This document shows positions 7,388 to 17,737 of a DNA stretch of 60,503 nt, one piece after another (position 1 is the stretch's first letter; the number at the start of each line of letters is the position of its first letter). Below the pieces are notes generated by a model, which saw nothing but the letters and a program-made list of their open reading frames with translations, was not told the origin of the DNA and did no database searches. Position numbers and translations under genes: made by a program. This DNA is from Streptomyces tailanensis (GTDB taxonomy: Bacteria; Actinomycetota; Actinomycetes; Streptomycetales; Streptomycetaceae). The stretch lies in NCBI RefSeq assembly GCF_008386495.1, contig NZ_VTHJ01000026.1:1-60503 (forward strand), in the 5' to 3' direction.

Positions 7388-8986
7388 TCACTCGAAGCGT
7401 GCCGCCAGCAGCACCACGTCCTCCGCGCCACCCTCCCCCAGACTCGGCTTCGCTCGACCGGGAGGGACCCCCACGTCCCGCTCGTCCGGGAGCATGGCGC
7501 GCAGCACGTGGTCGGCGATCGCGCCGGGGTCGGTGCGCAGGGAGCGGGGCACGCCGGCCGCCGCCGCGTGGAGGCGGGCGAAGGCACGGTCGACGGGCTC
7601 GCCGGTGCGCTGGAGGAGGCCGTCGGTGTAGAGCAGGACGGTTTCTCCCGGCCCGGCGGTGAACTCGACGCTGGGCGCCTCCCAGCAGGCGAGCATGCCG
7701 AGCGGCGCCGACAGGGACGTCTCCACGTACTCCGTGCGCCGCGCGCCGATCACCAGCGGCGGGCTGTGCCCGGCCCCGGCGAGCGTGAGCTTGCGCAGCG
7801 CGGGCTCGACGTAGGCGAAGAGGGCCGTCGCGCTGCGGGCGGGCTCGGTCAGGCGCAGCAGCAGCTCCAGGTCGGACAGAACGGCGACCGGATCCTCGCC
7901 CTCCATCACGGCGTACGCGCGCAGGGAAGCCCGGAGCCGTCCCATCGCGGCGATCGCGCTGGGCCCCGACCCGGTCACCGAGCCGACCGCGAGGCCGAGC
8001 GCTGCGTCGGGCAGCGGCAGCGCGTCGTACCAGTCACCGCCGCCGCGCGGCCCGGTGCGGTGCCGGGCGGCGAGCTGGACGCCGGCGACCCGGGGCAGCC
8101 GGGAGGGGAGCAGTTCCTCGGCGATGGTCGCCATGCACGCGCGCGTGCGCTCGACCTCGACGAGCCGTGCCAGGTGCTCGGCGGCGTGGCGCGCGTACAG
8201 CCCGACGAGGTGACGCTGCCGCTCGACCGGCTCGGCGGGTTCGTCGTACAGCCATACGGCGGCGCCGATGCGGCCCGCGCCCTCGGTGGAGCCCCTGGTG
8301 GAGCCCTCGGTGGACAGGGGCAGCGCGTAGCTCGCCGCGTATCCGAGCCGGGCGGCGACCTCGCGGTGGCGGGGGTCGAGTCCGTCCTCGGCGAACAGAT
8401 CGGGCTGGGCGATCTCGCCGTCACCGCCCGGCAGCCCGTCGAGGATGCGCCCGTACGGCAGGGAGCTGCGCGGCACGGTCTCCATGTGACCGAGGTCGGC
8501 GCGGCCGAGGCCGAGCCCGATGGTCCGGTCCGGGCCGAGTCCGTCCCCCGGCTCCAGTACGACGAGACCGCGCCGGGCGCCGACGAGGGCGGCTCCGGCG
8601 CGCAGTGCTTCGTCGAGGGCGCTGTCGAGTGAGTTCGTGCGGGTCAGCCGCTCGATGAGTTCGTGCAGTGTCGTGAGGTCGGAGACCCAGCCCGCCAGTC
8701 TGTCCTGGAGAACGGCTCCGGGGGCGGTGCCCGGTCCGGGGGCACCCGAACCTGTGACAGCAGTGGCCGATGGGGCGCCCGGGGCGGCAGACGTCGGCGC
8801 GACAGTGTGTGCGGGGGAGGGAACCGTTGAATCGATTCCAGCCACTTTCGGAGGGTGAGGGGCGTTCATGGTGTCCGGCTTTCCGACCGGTGCGTATTGC
8901 TCAAAAGCATCGCAAACCCCCATGTCATTCTGCGCCGCTAGCAGTGTCTCCACATGTACACGCACTCGTGAGGGGATGTCCAGCAT
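7388..8986 (-). CDS. GAF-SpoIIE (PP2C-type) phosphatase-like regulator with altered metal motif
   Basis: 532 residues. An N-terminal linker is followed by a GAF-type domain at about 95-255 and a SpoIIE/PP2C fold at about 285-530. The signature GGGDWYDALPLPD is present, as is the late LLYTDGLLQ aspartate. However, the segment that normally reads GDVxGHG is VGSVTGSGPSA here, losing a metal-binding Asp and the His. Catalysis may be weak or absent. Proteins of this class act on anti-sigma-factor antagonists in partner-switching networks. The C-terminus contains a 41-bp in-frame repeat (7433-7473) encoding VGVPPGRAKPSLGEG. It is transcribed in the same direction as pepP and about 110 bp upstream of it. 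Confidence 0.85.
   Translation of the reverse strand: MLDIPSRVRVHVETLLAAQNDMGVCDAFEQYAPVGKPDTMNAPHPPKVAGIDSTVPSPAHTVAPTSAAPGAPSATAVTGSGAPGPGTAPGAVLQDRLAGWVSDLTTLHELIERLTRTNSLDSALDEALRAGAALVGARRGLVVLEPGDGLGPDRTIGLGLGRADLGHMETVPRSSLPYGRILDGLPGGDGEIAQPDLFAEDGLDPRHREVAARLGYAASYALPLSTEGSTRGSTEGAGRIGAAVWLYDEPAEPVERQRHLVGLYARHAAEHLARLVEVERTRACMATIAEELLPSRLPRVAGVQLAARHRTGPRGGGDWYDALPLPDAALGLAVGSVTGSGPSAIAAMGRLRASLRAYAVMEGEDPVAVLSDLELLLRLTEPARSATALFAYVEPALRKLTLAGAGHSPPLVIGARRTEYVETSLSAPLGMLACWEAPSVEFTAGPGETVLLYTDGLLQRTGEPVDRAFARLHAAAAGVPRSLRTDPGAIADHVLRAMLPDERDVGVPPGRAKPSLGEGGAEDVVLLAARFE
7433..7473. repeat. In-frame intragenic palindromic repeat, copy 1
   Basis: A 41-bp element with core CTCGGCTTCGCTCGA flanked by CTCCCCCA and GGGACCCCCA. 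It is inserted in frame near the 3' end of the phosphatase gene. A second copy lies at 59314-59353 in an unrelated gene. I recall this sequence as dispersed in Streptomyces genomes. Confidence 0.7.
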
Positions 8987-9548
8987 TGTCCTGCTGGGAT
9001 ATCTGGTGTCCGTGAGGTGCTGTTGGACGTCTGTCGGTTTATTGTCCAGCCCTTTGAAAAAAGCAAAGTTGGCTTAAAAGTGTTGTGGGAAGCGGTGTAT
9101 TGAGGTCGACTGGCCTTGTTCAACAGAGCGTCACAGCGGTCGTGATGGGTACGTACCCGGTGAAGGCCAGGGGCGGCGGAAGCCACCCGGAACCTGGTGA
9201 CTGAGCCGGGCGTCCTATCCACCGACGACCGAGCCCCATCCTCCCGTGGCGGAGGCGGCGAGCACATGCGAGACGGCGAAACGCCAGGGCGCCGCCACCC
9301 CACGCCATGCCCATGCTTTTGACAGACGCAAGTCGACGCAGACGCAAGCGCAAGCGATGGACGCGGACGTAGCCAGAGTTCGACCCCCAGGGGTGCCCCT
9401 TACTTCCCGGGCTTCCCTTCGTCGTCGGGGCTCCCTTGTCCGCGACAGGGGTGTGATGCGCCAGTAGGTACGCACAGTGCAGTGAACGACACATGTTGTG
9501 ATGTGACCCACAGTGTTGCCATGCGTGCAACGGAAAGGACGAGCGCTC
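8987..9548. other. Divergent intergenic region, no gene seen
   Basis: About 560 bp between the divergent phosphatase and PrimPol-like genes. No frame has convincing coding bias. It includes a run of GACGCAAG/GCGCAAGC-like short repeats at about 9324-9356. Promoters of both flanking genes presumably lie here. Confidence 0.4.
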
Positions 9549-10214
9549 ATGCGCGAGATTCCCGGAAGGCGACGCAGGCTCCTGTCCAAGCGCAACGGCG
9601 GGAGGCCCGAGCTGCTCGAGCAGGCCCTGACGTTCGCGACGGAATGGCAGTGGCCCGTACTCCCGGGTGTGGCGCCGGACCCGCAGGGGCGCGCCCGCTG
9701 CGGCTGCCCGGACCCGGAGTGCGTGGTGCCCGGCGCTCACCCCTTCGACCCCGGCCTGCTCGCCGCCACCACGGATGAGCGCATGGTCCGCTGGTGGTGG
9801 ACCAACCGGCCCACCGCGCCCATCGTGCTGGCCACCGGCGGCAAGGCCCCCTGCGCCGTGAGCCTGCCGGCCCTCGCCGCTTCCCGTGCCCTCGCCGCGC
9901 TCGACCGCACCGGGATGCGCCTCGGCCCCGTCGTCGCCGCCCCGCACCGCTGGGCGATCCTCGTCGCGCCGTACTCCATGGAGCAGTTGGGCGAGCTGCT
10001 CTACGCCAAGGACTTCGTCCCCGGCTCCCTCCGCTTCCACGGCGAGGGCGGCTATCTCGCCCTGCCTCCCTCCGAGACCGGTCACGGCCTGATCCGCTGG
10101 GAGCGCGCGCCGCTGCCCGGCTCGGCCGCGCCCTGGGTCCCCGACGTCGAGGCCGTGGTGGACGCGGTCATCGAAGCCCTCACTCGTACGGGTGTGAGCG
10201 CGCCCGAGTTCTGA
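9549..10214 (+). CDS. PrimPol-like protein lacking the catalytic acidic motif
   Basis: 221 residues from the ATG at 9549, preceded by GGAAAGGACG. It matches the N-terminal bifunctional DNA primase/polymerase fold of actinobacteria: ALTFATEWQWPVLPGV, a CxC...C zinc-like patch (RCGCPDPECVVPGAHPF) and VRWWWTNRPTAPIVLATGG. In active PrimPols the last segment is followed by a strand with DxD; here the sequence is APCAVSLPALAAS, with no acidic pair. It is therefore probably not a polymerase; a structural or regulatory role is possible. It stands alone, with the next gene 55 bp downstream. Confidence 0.75.
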   Translation: MREIPGRRRRLLSKRNGGRPELLEQALTFATEWQWPVLPGVAPDPQGRARCGCPDPECVVPGAHPFDPGLLAATTDERMVRWWWTNRPTAPIVLATGGKAPCAVSLPALAASRALAALDRTGMRLGPVVAAPHRWAILVAPYSMEQLGELLYAKDFVPGSLRFHGEGGYLALPPSETGHGLIRWERAPLPGSAAPWVPDVEAVVDAVIEALTRTGVSAPEF

Positions 10215-10269
10215 GCGCGCCCGGCGCGGGCGGGGTCGGGCGCCCCCGGTCGGTCGTTATCTTCCGCAC

Positions 10270-11064
10270 ATGCAGCGTCTTCCCGGGGGCCACGGGGCCC
10301 CGCCACCGCGCGGCCGCCACAGCACTCCCTCGCACCACCGGAGCCACCGAGCACCGAAGCGGCCGCGTGGGGGGCCGGATGCGAGTGGGCACGGCGGGCC
10401 GGATCCACACGGGCACCGTAGGCCGGACAAGTCGGACAGGCCGGATCCGCGCAGGCTTCGGCTGGCGGGGCTGGTCGTCGCGGTGGCGGTCGCGCTGGGC
10501 CTGCCGCTCGTCGCGTCCGCCGTACCGATCGGCGACGCGGACGACGCCACGGCCCGCCGTACGTCCCACACGTCACGCACTTCCGAACGCGCCGACGTCG
10601 GTGGAGTCGCCGATGAGCTGGGCCTCGGTGGCACGGCCGAGGGTGAAGGGGCCGACGGCAAGACGAGCGACGGTCAGGACGCGGGGGACCCGGCCCGCTC
10701 GCACCCGCTGCTCGGCCTCGGACTCGCCACCGCCACCCGCTGCGGACCCGAACTCACCTCCCCCGACGGCATCGAGGCGCAGACGTGTGTCCTCACGCAG
10801 GGTGAGGAAACGTGGGCACGCACGTACTACCGCAACGCGACCGGACGGGAGCTGAGTTCGGTCCTCAGCATGATGGGCCCCGGCGACCGCACCGTACGCA
10901 TGCACTGCGTCGTGGGCGCGGAGGACGAGCCGGGGGCGTGCGAGACACCGAGGGAGCGCACGCGGGGCGAGATGGGGGCGTACACGGCCGTGGCGGAGTT
11001 CGCGGCGCCCGATGGGAGAGGACCGCTGCTGCTGCGCTCAGGGAGCAACTCGGGCCCCTCGTAA
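10270..11064 (+). CDS. Membrane-anchored hypothetical protein
   Basis: 264 residues. A long basic His/Pro/Arg-rich N-terminal tail (1-63) precedes one hydrophobic segment RLAGLVVAVAVALGLPLVAS (about 64-85). The rest is predicted outside: an acidic, Gly/Asp-rich linker and a folded C-terminal domain (about 145-260) with four cysteines (ATRCGPE, AQTCVLT, MHCVVG, GACETP) likely forming two disulphides. The C-terminal domain contains TWARTYYRNATGRELSSVL. I do not recognise the family; it may be a cell-envelope protein. Confidence 0.65.
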   Translation: MQRLPGGHGAPPPRGRHSTPSHHRSHRAPKRPRGGPDASGHGGPDPHGHRRPDKSDRPDPRRLRLAGLVVAVAVALGLPLVASAVPIGDADDATARRTSHTSRTSERADVGGVADELGLGGTAEGEGADGKTSDGQDAGDPARSHPLLGLGLATATRCGPELTSPDGIEAQTCVLTQGEETWARTYYRNATGRELSSVLSMMGPGDRTVRMHCVVGAEDEPGACETPRERTRGEMGAYTAVAEFAAPDGRGPLLLRSGSNSGPS

Positions 11065-11127
11065 GGCGGTTGACGCCGAGCGGGGTTCCGTACAGCGCGG
11101 GGGCCGCGGAACCCGGGCATGAAAAGA

Positions 11128-11165
11128 CCCGGTTGCTGGCGACGGGGGATGCACCAGCAACCGGG
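11128..11165 (+). terminator. Hairpin terminator
   Basis: Twelve-bp perfect stem CCCGGTTGCTGG / CCAGCAACCGGG with a 14-nt loop, about 60 bp after the stop codon of the membrane-anchored hypothetical protein. Confidence 0.65.
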
Positions 11166-11288
11166 CTAATGAAACCGTAACAAGAGATCGGCGGTTCGCA
11201 AATTCGATCTCGGCTATTCGGACACGAATTTGCCTGCCACGTAGGGAAGTTGTGACAGGAGTCACCACAATCCGAACGCACTCGATCA

Positions 11289-11319
11289 GCGGGCCGTCCT
11301 GACCGTCCGGTCGGCCCGC
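11289..11319 (-). terminator. Hairpin terminator for the SEC-C gene
   Basis: Inverted repeat GCGGGCC / GGCCCGC, extended by imperfect pairing, immediately downstream of the stop codon of the minus-strand SEC-C gene. Confidence 0.55.
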
Positions 11320-11328
11320 GACTCTGTG

Positions 11329-12318
11329 TCAGCTGAGCGTGACCTGCCGGTTGGTGAGTCCACCGCGCGCCCGACGCTCGTCCGCGGTGAGCGGGGACTC
11401 GTCGGCCAGGGCGGCGGCGAGACGCTCGGCGAACTCGGCCGCGGGCTTCTCGACGTCGTCCGCGCCGACCCCGCTGGGGAGGTCCCAGACCGGCACCGTG
11501 AGCCCGTGAGCACGGAAGGAGCCCACCAGACGGGTGCCCTCACCCAGGCTGGAACGGCCCGCCGCGTGCAGCCGCGCGAGAGCGTCCAGAAGCCGCTCCT
11601 CCGGATGCGGCATGACCCACCGCAGGTGGTTCTTCTCGGGGGTCTCGCACCAGTACGCCGCGTCCACGCCCGAGAGCTTCACGGTCGGGATGGCCGCCGA
11701 GTTGGCCCGCTCCAGGGAGGCGGTCACCTCCGGAGTCGCGTTCTCCGGGTCCGGAACCCAGAACTCGAACCCCGAGTGCACAACTGGCTCGAACGTGCCT
11801 TCGGGGTCGAGCAGATCCTGCAGTCGCGGACCGTCGGCCGGGGCGCGCCGGCCCTGCACCGGGGTGCCCGGCTCGGCGGCGAGCGCGCGCTGGAGGGTGT
11901 CGGCGAGGTCGCGGCTGATGTCGCCGGAGGCCGTGTCGTTCTGCAGGCCGATCAGCACCGAGCCGTCGTCGCGGCGCAGCGCGGGCCAGGCCATCGGCAG
12001 GACGGTGGCGAGCGTGACCGAGGGGACGCCCTCGGGGAGCGGGTCCCTCAGCTGCAGCTCGACGGTGGCGGCGGGCACCAGCTCGCGCAGCGCGACCCAG
12101 TCGCACTCGCCGGGCAGCCCCTCGAAGGGGCGGTGCACCAGCTCTGTCACCGCCTGCGCGGCGGCCCGGCCGTGACAGGCCTTGTAGCGGCGGCCGCTGC
12201 CGCAGGGGCACTGTTCGCGCGCGCCGACAACCGGAACCTGCCCATCGGCGCCTGCGGCGCCGACTCCACCGGTGCCCTGGGGGCGCTTGGCCTTCGTATG
12301 GGGTCGCTTCTTGGCCAT
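11329..12318 (-). CDS. SEC-C motif protein (DUF5926-like)
   Basis: 329 residues starting MAKKRPHTKAKRPQGTGG at 12318, preceded by GGGAGACACCCACG. The basic tail is followed by a SEC-C zinc motif, EQCPCGSGRRYKACHGR (about residues 37-53), in the pattern CxCGSGxxxKxCH. The remaining 270 residues form one globular domain rich in acidic residues, with FEFWVPDPENATPEVTASLE and YWCETPEKNHLRW. SEC-C tails elsewhere bind zinc and contact SecB or ribosomes. From memory this architecture matches actinobacterial DUF5926, whose function is unknown. Single gene. Confidence 0.75.
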   Translation of the reverse strand: MAKKRPHTKAKRPQGTGGVGAAGADGQVPVVGAREQCPCGSGRRYKACHGRAAAQAVTELVHRPFEGLPGECDWVALRELVPAATVELQLRDPLPEGVPSVTLATVLPMAWPALRRDDGSVLIGLQNDTASGDISRDLADTLQRALAAEPGTPVQGRRAPADGPRLQDLLDPEGTFEPVVHSGFEFWVPDPENATPEVTASLERANSAAIPTVKLSGVDAAYWCETPEKNHLRWVMPHPEERLLDALARLHAAGRSSLGEGTRLVGSFRAHGLTVPVWDLPSGVGADDVEKPAAEFAERLAAALADESPLTADERRARGGLTNRQVTLS

Positions 12319-12449
12319 CGTGGGTGTCTCCCGATCACGGCTCGTCTCGTACTGGCGCGAGCCTAGTCCCTCGTACGACGCCCGACGGGACCCCTGTGGA
12401 CAACGCACCGAGTCGTCCCGGAACCGGCGGTTCGGGCCGGGTTGTTCAA

Positions 12450-12720
12450 CACCTGGATGAGGGGGCGTTCGTGTCCCGGGCCGAGGGCGAGGTCATCGCC
12501 GTACGACTGCGGTCGGAGGCCGCGTCCGAGGCGGAGCGGCTGAAGCCGGAGGCATCGGAGACGCTGGGAGGAGGCGGCCGGGCGCCGCCGCGAGGCCGAG
12601 GAACTCCTCGGTGCCGCCCGGCAGGAGGCCGGGAGCGGCAGCGGGGCCGCGAGCAGAGCGAGGAGCGGCTGGCCTCGGCGCGTGCGCCGACCCGGGCGTG
12701 CCGAACTCGGTGCGCCCGTT
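12450..12720 (+). pseudogene. Decayed fragment of a coiled-coil (DivIVA/Scy-like) gene
   Basis: Two adjacent frames encode pieces typical of one heptad-rich protein: VSRAEGEVIAVRLRSEAASE then, after a frameshift near 12570, RREAEELLGAARQEAG, and further on EQSEERLASA. No frame joins them and no start or stop is sensible. The pattern fits a relic of an actinobacterial cytoskeletal or cellulose-binding-like coiled-coil gene. Assignment is tentative. Confidence 0.35.
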
Positions 12721-12866
12721 CAGGTCACCGTCGGCCGGTGGTTTCGGCTCCGGCGGTCATGGCCGGTGGGCGCGGCTTCCGCCGCCGGGCCGGTGGCGCC
12801 GGTCCCGGGCGCGCCGCCCCGGCCGTCGGCCTCAGGTGTGTGGCTTCGGCCGTCGGCCTCGCTCGG

Positions 12867-13490
12867 TCAGTCCAGGTCATCGAACGCGTCGGCGAAGTCG
12901 GGGATCGTGGAGACCGACGGTGCGGTGATACGGGTGGCGAAGTCGTCGCGGCGGTGGGTGTGGCGTACGTCGTCCTGGACGACGACCCAGACGGTGACCT
13001 CGCCGCGGGCGTCGTCCCGTACGCCCCAGTCGTCGGCCAGTGCGGTGACGATGTTGAGCCCACGGCCGCCGTGGGCGGTGACCGAGGGCGTGGACGGAAC
13101 CGGGCGGGTCGGACCACCGCCGTCCGTCACCTCGACCGTGAGCCGCCCCGAGGGGTCCACGCGCCAGGCGCAGCGCACGTCACCGTCGCCGGCGAAGGCG
13201 TCGCCCAGGGGCCTGCCGTGCTTGCAGGCATTGCTGAGCAGTTCGGAAAGGATCAGTAGGGCGTCGTCGATGACCGATTCCGCCACACCGCTGTCGCGTA
13301 GCTGGTCGCGCATGCGATGCCTTGCTTCCCCCACGCCCGCAGGGCCATGGGGTACGGCCATGCTCGACGACGTGGGCACCTCCTGTGCCACCACCAACGC
13401 CACCCCCGAGACCTCCTTCGCCCCACGCCACGGTGTGAATGCCCCATTGGACTGGACTGGAAACCGGCCGGGATGCGTGCTCTGACGCAC
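12867..13490 (-). CDS. Anti-sigma-type ATP-binding protein (HATPase_c_2)
   Basis: 207 residues. The GHKL fold spans about 50-180: N-box LILSELLSNACKHG, G1 box TDGGGPT and G2 box HGGRGLNIVTALADDWG. There is no dimerisation/His domain, which matches the stand-alone RsbW/SpoIIAB-like kinases that are abundant in Streptomyces. Such proteins usually bind a sigma factor or phosphorylate a STAS antagonist; no partner gene is adjacent. The N-terminal 40 residues look disordered and a later GTG (VALVVAQEV) could be the real start. Confidence 0.82.
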   Translation of the reverse strand: MRQSTHPGRFPVQSNGAFTPWRGAKEVSGVALVVAQEVPTSSSMAVPHGPAGVGEARHRMRDQLRDSGVAESVIDDALLILSELLSNACKHGRPLGDAFAGDGDVRCAWRVDPSGRLTVEVTDGGGPTRPVPSTPSVTAHGGRGLNIVTALADDWGVRDDARGEVTVWVVVQDDVRHTHRRDDFATRITAPSVSTIPDFADAFDDLD

Positions 13491-13751
13491 TCCAAGCGTT
13501 CGAGTACGGACCGAACGCGCCGGTGCACTCCCCGTAATGAAGTGGCTGAATTTCGTCCCTAATATGCCGACTTCTCCTCCGGCTCAGGTCAGCCTTCTTG
13601 GCGGAATTCTTACCTCCGGCCGAGCGCCGTGCGGCAGCGGCGGTGGGGTCGGTGGGGGCCGGTGGCGTGCCCGGCGGCGTTCGCGGGGCTTCCCGGGTGT
13701 GAACAGCGGCGTGTTCGAATCGCGTTGTGGGCGGGGCGCTCCGCGACGTAC
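13491..13751. other. Intergenic, nothing recognised
   Basis: 260 bp between the ATPase gene and the 3' end of the glycerophosphodiesterase gene. No RNA structure or gene identified. Confidence 0.3.
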
Positions 13752-14561
13752 TCAGCGGCCCAGTTGGTCGAGGACCGCGCGGGGGCGGTTGGTGATGATG
13801 GCGTCGACGCCCAGGCCGACGCAGAGGTCGACGTCCTCCGGTTCGTTCACGGTCCACACATGCACCTGGTGGCCGGCCTTCTTCAGGCGCTCGACGTACG
13901 CGGGGTGGTTGCGCACGATCCTGATGGAGGGGCCCGCGATGCGGACACCGGTCGGCAGCCGCCCGTCGCGCAGGCGGGGCGAGACGAACTGCATGAGGTA
14001 GACGGTCGGCAGCGTCGGGGACGCGGCCCGCACGCGGTGCAGTGACCGCGCCGAGAAGCTCATGATCCGTACCGACGACTCGGCGGCCGACGCCGGTGCG
14101 TCCAGCCCGAACCGCTTGAGCAGGACCAGAAGCCGCTCCTCGACCTGCCCCGCCCAGCGCGTGGGGTGCTTGGTCTCGATGGCCAGCTCCACCCGGCGGC
14201 CCGCGTCGGCGACGAGTTCGAGCAGGCGTTCAAGGGTGAGGACGGAGGTGTCGGCGCGGTCCTCCGGGGCGACCTCCCAGTCGGGGGCCTCGTCGCCGTT
14301 CTTCCAGGAGCCGAAGTCCAGGGCGGCGAGATCAGCGAGTTCCAGGGCGGAGACCGCGCCGCGGCCGTTGGACGTACGGTTGACGCGTCGGTCGTGGACA
14401 CAGACGAGGTGGCCGTCCGCGGTCAGCCGGACATCACATTCGAGGGCGTCGGCACCGTCCTCGATCGCCTTCTTGTACGCGGCCAGGGTGTGCTCGGGGG
14501 CGTCCTCGGAGGCTCCGCGGTGGGCGACGACCTGAATCGGGAGCTGTCGTGCATGGGTCAC
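13752..14561 (-). CDS. Glycerophosphodiester phosphodiesterase
   Basis: 269 residues from a GTG at 14561. The TIM-barrel GDPD signature is complete: VVAHRGASEDAPEHTLAAYK (His and Glu catalytic region), then ALECDVRLTADGHLVCVHD with the metal-binding ExD and the second His, and C-terminal VHVWTVNEPEDVDLCVGLGV. It hydrolyses glycerophosphodiesters to glycerol-3-phosphate and an alcohol. No signal peptide, so it is probably cytoplasmic. The GTG start is chosen because homology begins at LPIQVVAHRG; longer in-frame extension upstream has no coding bias. Divergent from htrA across about 270 bp. Confidence 0.9.
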   Translation of the reverse strand: MTHARQLPIQVVAHRGASEDAPEHTLAAYKKAIEDGADALECDVRLTADGHLVCVHDRRVNRTSNGRGAVSALELADLAALDFGSWKNGDEAPDWEVAPEDRADTSVLTLERLLELVADAGRRVELAIETKHPTRWAGQVEERLLVLLKRFGLDAPASAAESSVRIMSFSARSLHRVRAASPTLPTVYLMQFVSPRLRDGRLPTGVRIAGPSIRIVRNHPAYVERLKKAGHQVHVWTVNEPEDVDLCVGLGVDAIITNRPRAVLDQLGR

Positions 14562-14834
14562 CGCGTCATGGTGCCACCGTGGCGGGGTATGCGTGGGAGC
14601 GGTGGCGGTGTACGGCCACGCATGGCTAGGGCGATCTGGGCGGTACGCCTCTTTGGTCGCATAGATCCTATATAAAGGTCGGCCCCGGACGCACAGACAC
14701 CGCTTATGGTGCCCTGACGGCTCGTGGGAAAAGCTGACCCCATACAAAAGTCACGCGCAGCCTCATGTGCGACCAAGAAGAACCAAGAAGAGTCGACCGC
14801 TACAGGTGACAGCCGTGGATCGAGGAGAAGAGCT

Positions 14835-16502
<1,668 letters not shown>

Positions 16503-16516
16503 ACGGTCTCGACTGG

Positions 16517-16555
16517 TCAGAAGGGGTGTCCCTCAATGGGGGACACCCCTTCTGA
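16517..16555 (+). terminator. Strong hairpin terminator
   Basis: Inverted repeat TCAGAAGGGGTGTCC / GGACACCCCTTCTGA with a short loop, 15 bp after the HtrA stop. Confidence 0.8.
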
Positions 16556-16625
16556 CCTTCTGATGGCCCAGGCGGGCGCCAGCTGGGATGGCGGGCGCCA
16601 GCCGGGATCCCAGGGATCTCACGTC

Positions 16626-17147
16626 TCACGTGACGAGCAGCCGATTGAAGAACGACCGGTAGCGGCGTAGGGCCCCGCGCAGGTCCTCCGTGTCCACCTG
16701 CTCATCCTGTCCCCACTGGCCCTCCAGGTCCTTCTTGTGCTGGGCGAAGGTGGAGGCGAGGGTTTGCATGACGTCCGCAACCAGGGTGTCGGCGGCGTGC
16801 ACGGCCTCACGGGGCTCGTCCACGAACTGACTCTGGATCTCCTGCCAACGGTCGCGGAAGCCCTGTTCCTCATCTTCCGCCAGCAGCCGCGGAGTCTCCT
16901 CGTCCGCGGTGTCAGAGGCGCCCGGGGTACCCGGCGCGGCGGCCCCACTGCCGGGTTCACCGGCGGTGGGCTCGTCAGCCAGGCTCTCCGTCTCGGCGGG
17001 CGCGCCGCTCTCACCCGGGTAGACCGGGGCTTGCGGGGAGGCCTCCTCCGTTTCTCCTGGTGTCACTTCGGCGGTGCCGGAGGGCTGGGCGAGGTCCTCG
17101 GTGGACAGGCCGGCGGTCGTGCGGTCCTTTTCCTCGTTGCTGTGCAT
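16626..17147 (-). CDS. Soluble paralogue of the neighbouring membrane protein
   Basis: 173 residues starting MHSNEEKDRTTAGLSTEDLA. The first 90 residues are acidic and disordered-looking (Glu/Pro/Ala/Gly). The C-terminal 80 residues form a helical domain, FRDRWQEIQSQFVDEPREAV followed by HAADTLVADVMQTLAS and LRGALRRYRSFFNRLL. The same domain ends the gene just upstream, although this copy lacks that protein's transmembrane anchor. An 18-residue gap separates the genes and both read the same way, suggesting an operon and a tandem duplication. Function unknown; a membrane/soluble pair that interacts is plausible. Confidence 0.7.
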   Translation of the reverse strand: MHSNEEKDRTTAGLSTEDLAQPSGTAEVTPGETEEASPQAPVYPGESGAPAETESLADEPTAGEPGSGAAAPGTPGASDTADEETPRLLAEDEEQGFRDRWQEIQSQFVDEPREAVHAADTLVADVMQTLASTFAQHKKDLEGQWGQDEQVDTEDLRGALRRYRSFFNRLLVT

Positions 17148-17179
17148 GGGTGGTACCTCCATGCCGGGTCGTGTCGGCG

Positions 17180-17737
17180 TCAGGATGGGGCGGGCTGGGC
17201 CCGTCCGCCGTCAGAGAGCAGCTCGTCGAACACGGCGCGGTAGTGGACCATGGCACCGCGCAACTGCTCGGTCGTCGCCTGGCTGCGCGTACTGAGGGAC
17301 TCCACCTCGTGCGCGGCGCGGTAGTGCTCCAGCGTGCGGCCGTGTTCCACCGAAAGGTCCTTCATCTGCTGCTCGAACCCCTCGGTCGGGTATCCGCGCT
17401 CGTGCATCAAAGAGGTCACCAGCCGGTCCGCGTCGTGCACGGCGTCCTCCGGCCGGTCCACGAACTCCTCCTGGACACTGGTCCACTCACGTGTGTAGCG
17501 ATCCCGTGAGACGGGGGGCAGAGGTTTGATCTCCAGCGAGTCGTGCCTCTTCTCGCGGGCCCTGAGCTCACGCTCGCCGGCGAACCGGCTGTCCGAGCCC
17601 TCAACCGTCCGTTCGTACTCCGGGCCGAAGCGTTCGCGGAGGTGACGGCGTCGCATCATCAGTGAGACCGCTACGGCGGCCAGGGCAACCACCACGACGA
17701 TCGGAATGATGATCGCCAGAAGCGTTCCTGTGGACAT
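17180..17737 (-). CDS. Membrane-anchored helical protein, paralogue of its downstream neighbour
   Basis: 185 residues. An N-terminal membrane segment (LLAIIIPIVVVVALAAVAVS, residues about 6-26) is followed by a basic stretch MMRRRHLRERFG and a linker. The C-terminal domain (about 85-178) contains WTSVQEEFVDRPEDAVHDAD and LRGAMVHYRAVFDELL, sharing the (I/V)Q..FVD.P..AVH.AD pattern and the LRGA...YR..F..LL ending with the protein encoded at 16626-17147. Likely a cytoplasmic domain tethered to the membrane. Start preceded by GAGGAGCTGCGCCCC on the coding strand. Confidence 0.75.
   Translation of the reverse strand: MSTGTLLAIIIPIVVVVALAAVAVSLMMRRRHLRERFGPEYERTVEGSDSRFAGERELRAREKRHDSLEIKPLPPVSRDRYTREWTSVQEEFVDRPEDAVHDADRLVTSLMHERGYPTEGFEQQMKDLSVEHGRTLEHYRAAHEVESLSTRSQATTEQLRGAMVHYRAVFDELLSDGGRAQPAPS

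Noticed and set aside
16576..16615. Direct repeat GGGCGCCAGC as a regulatory or mobile element
   Set aside because: Only two copies of a GC-rich word in a short intergenic gap; expected by chance or slippage.
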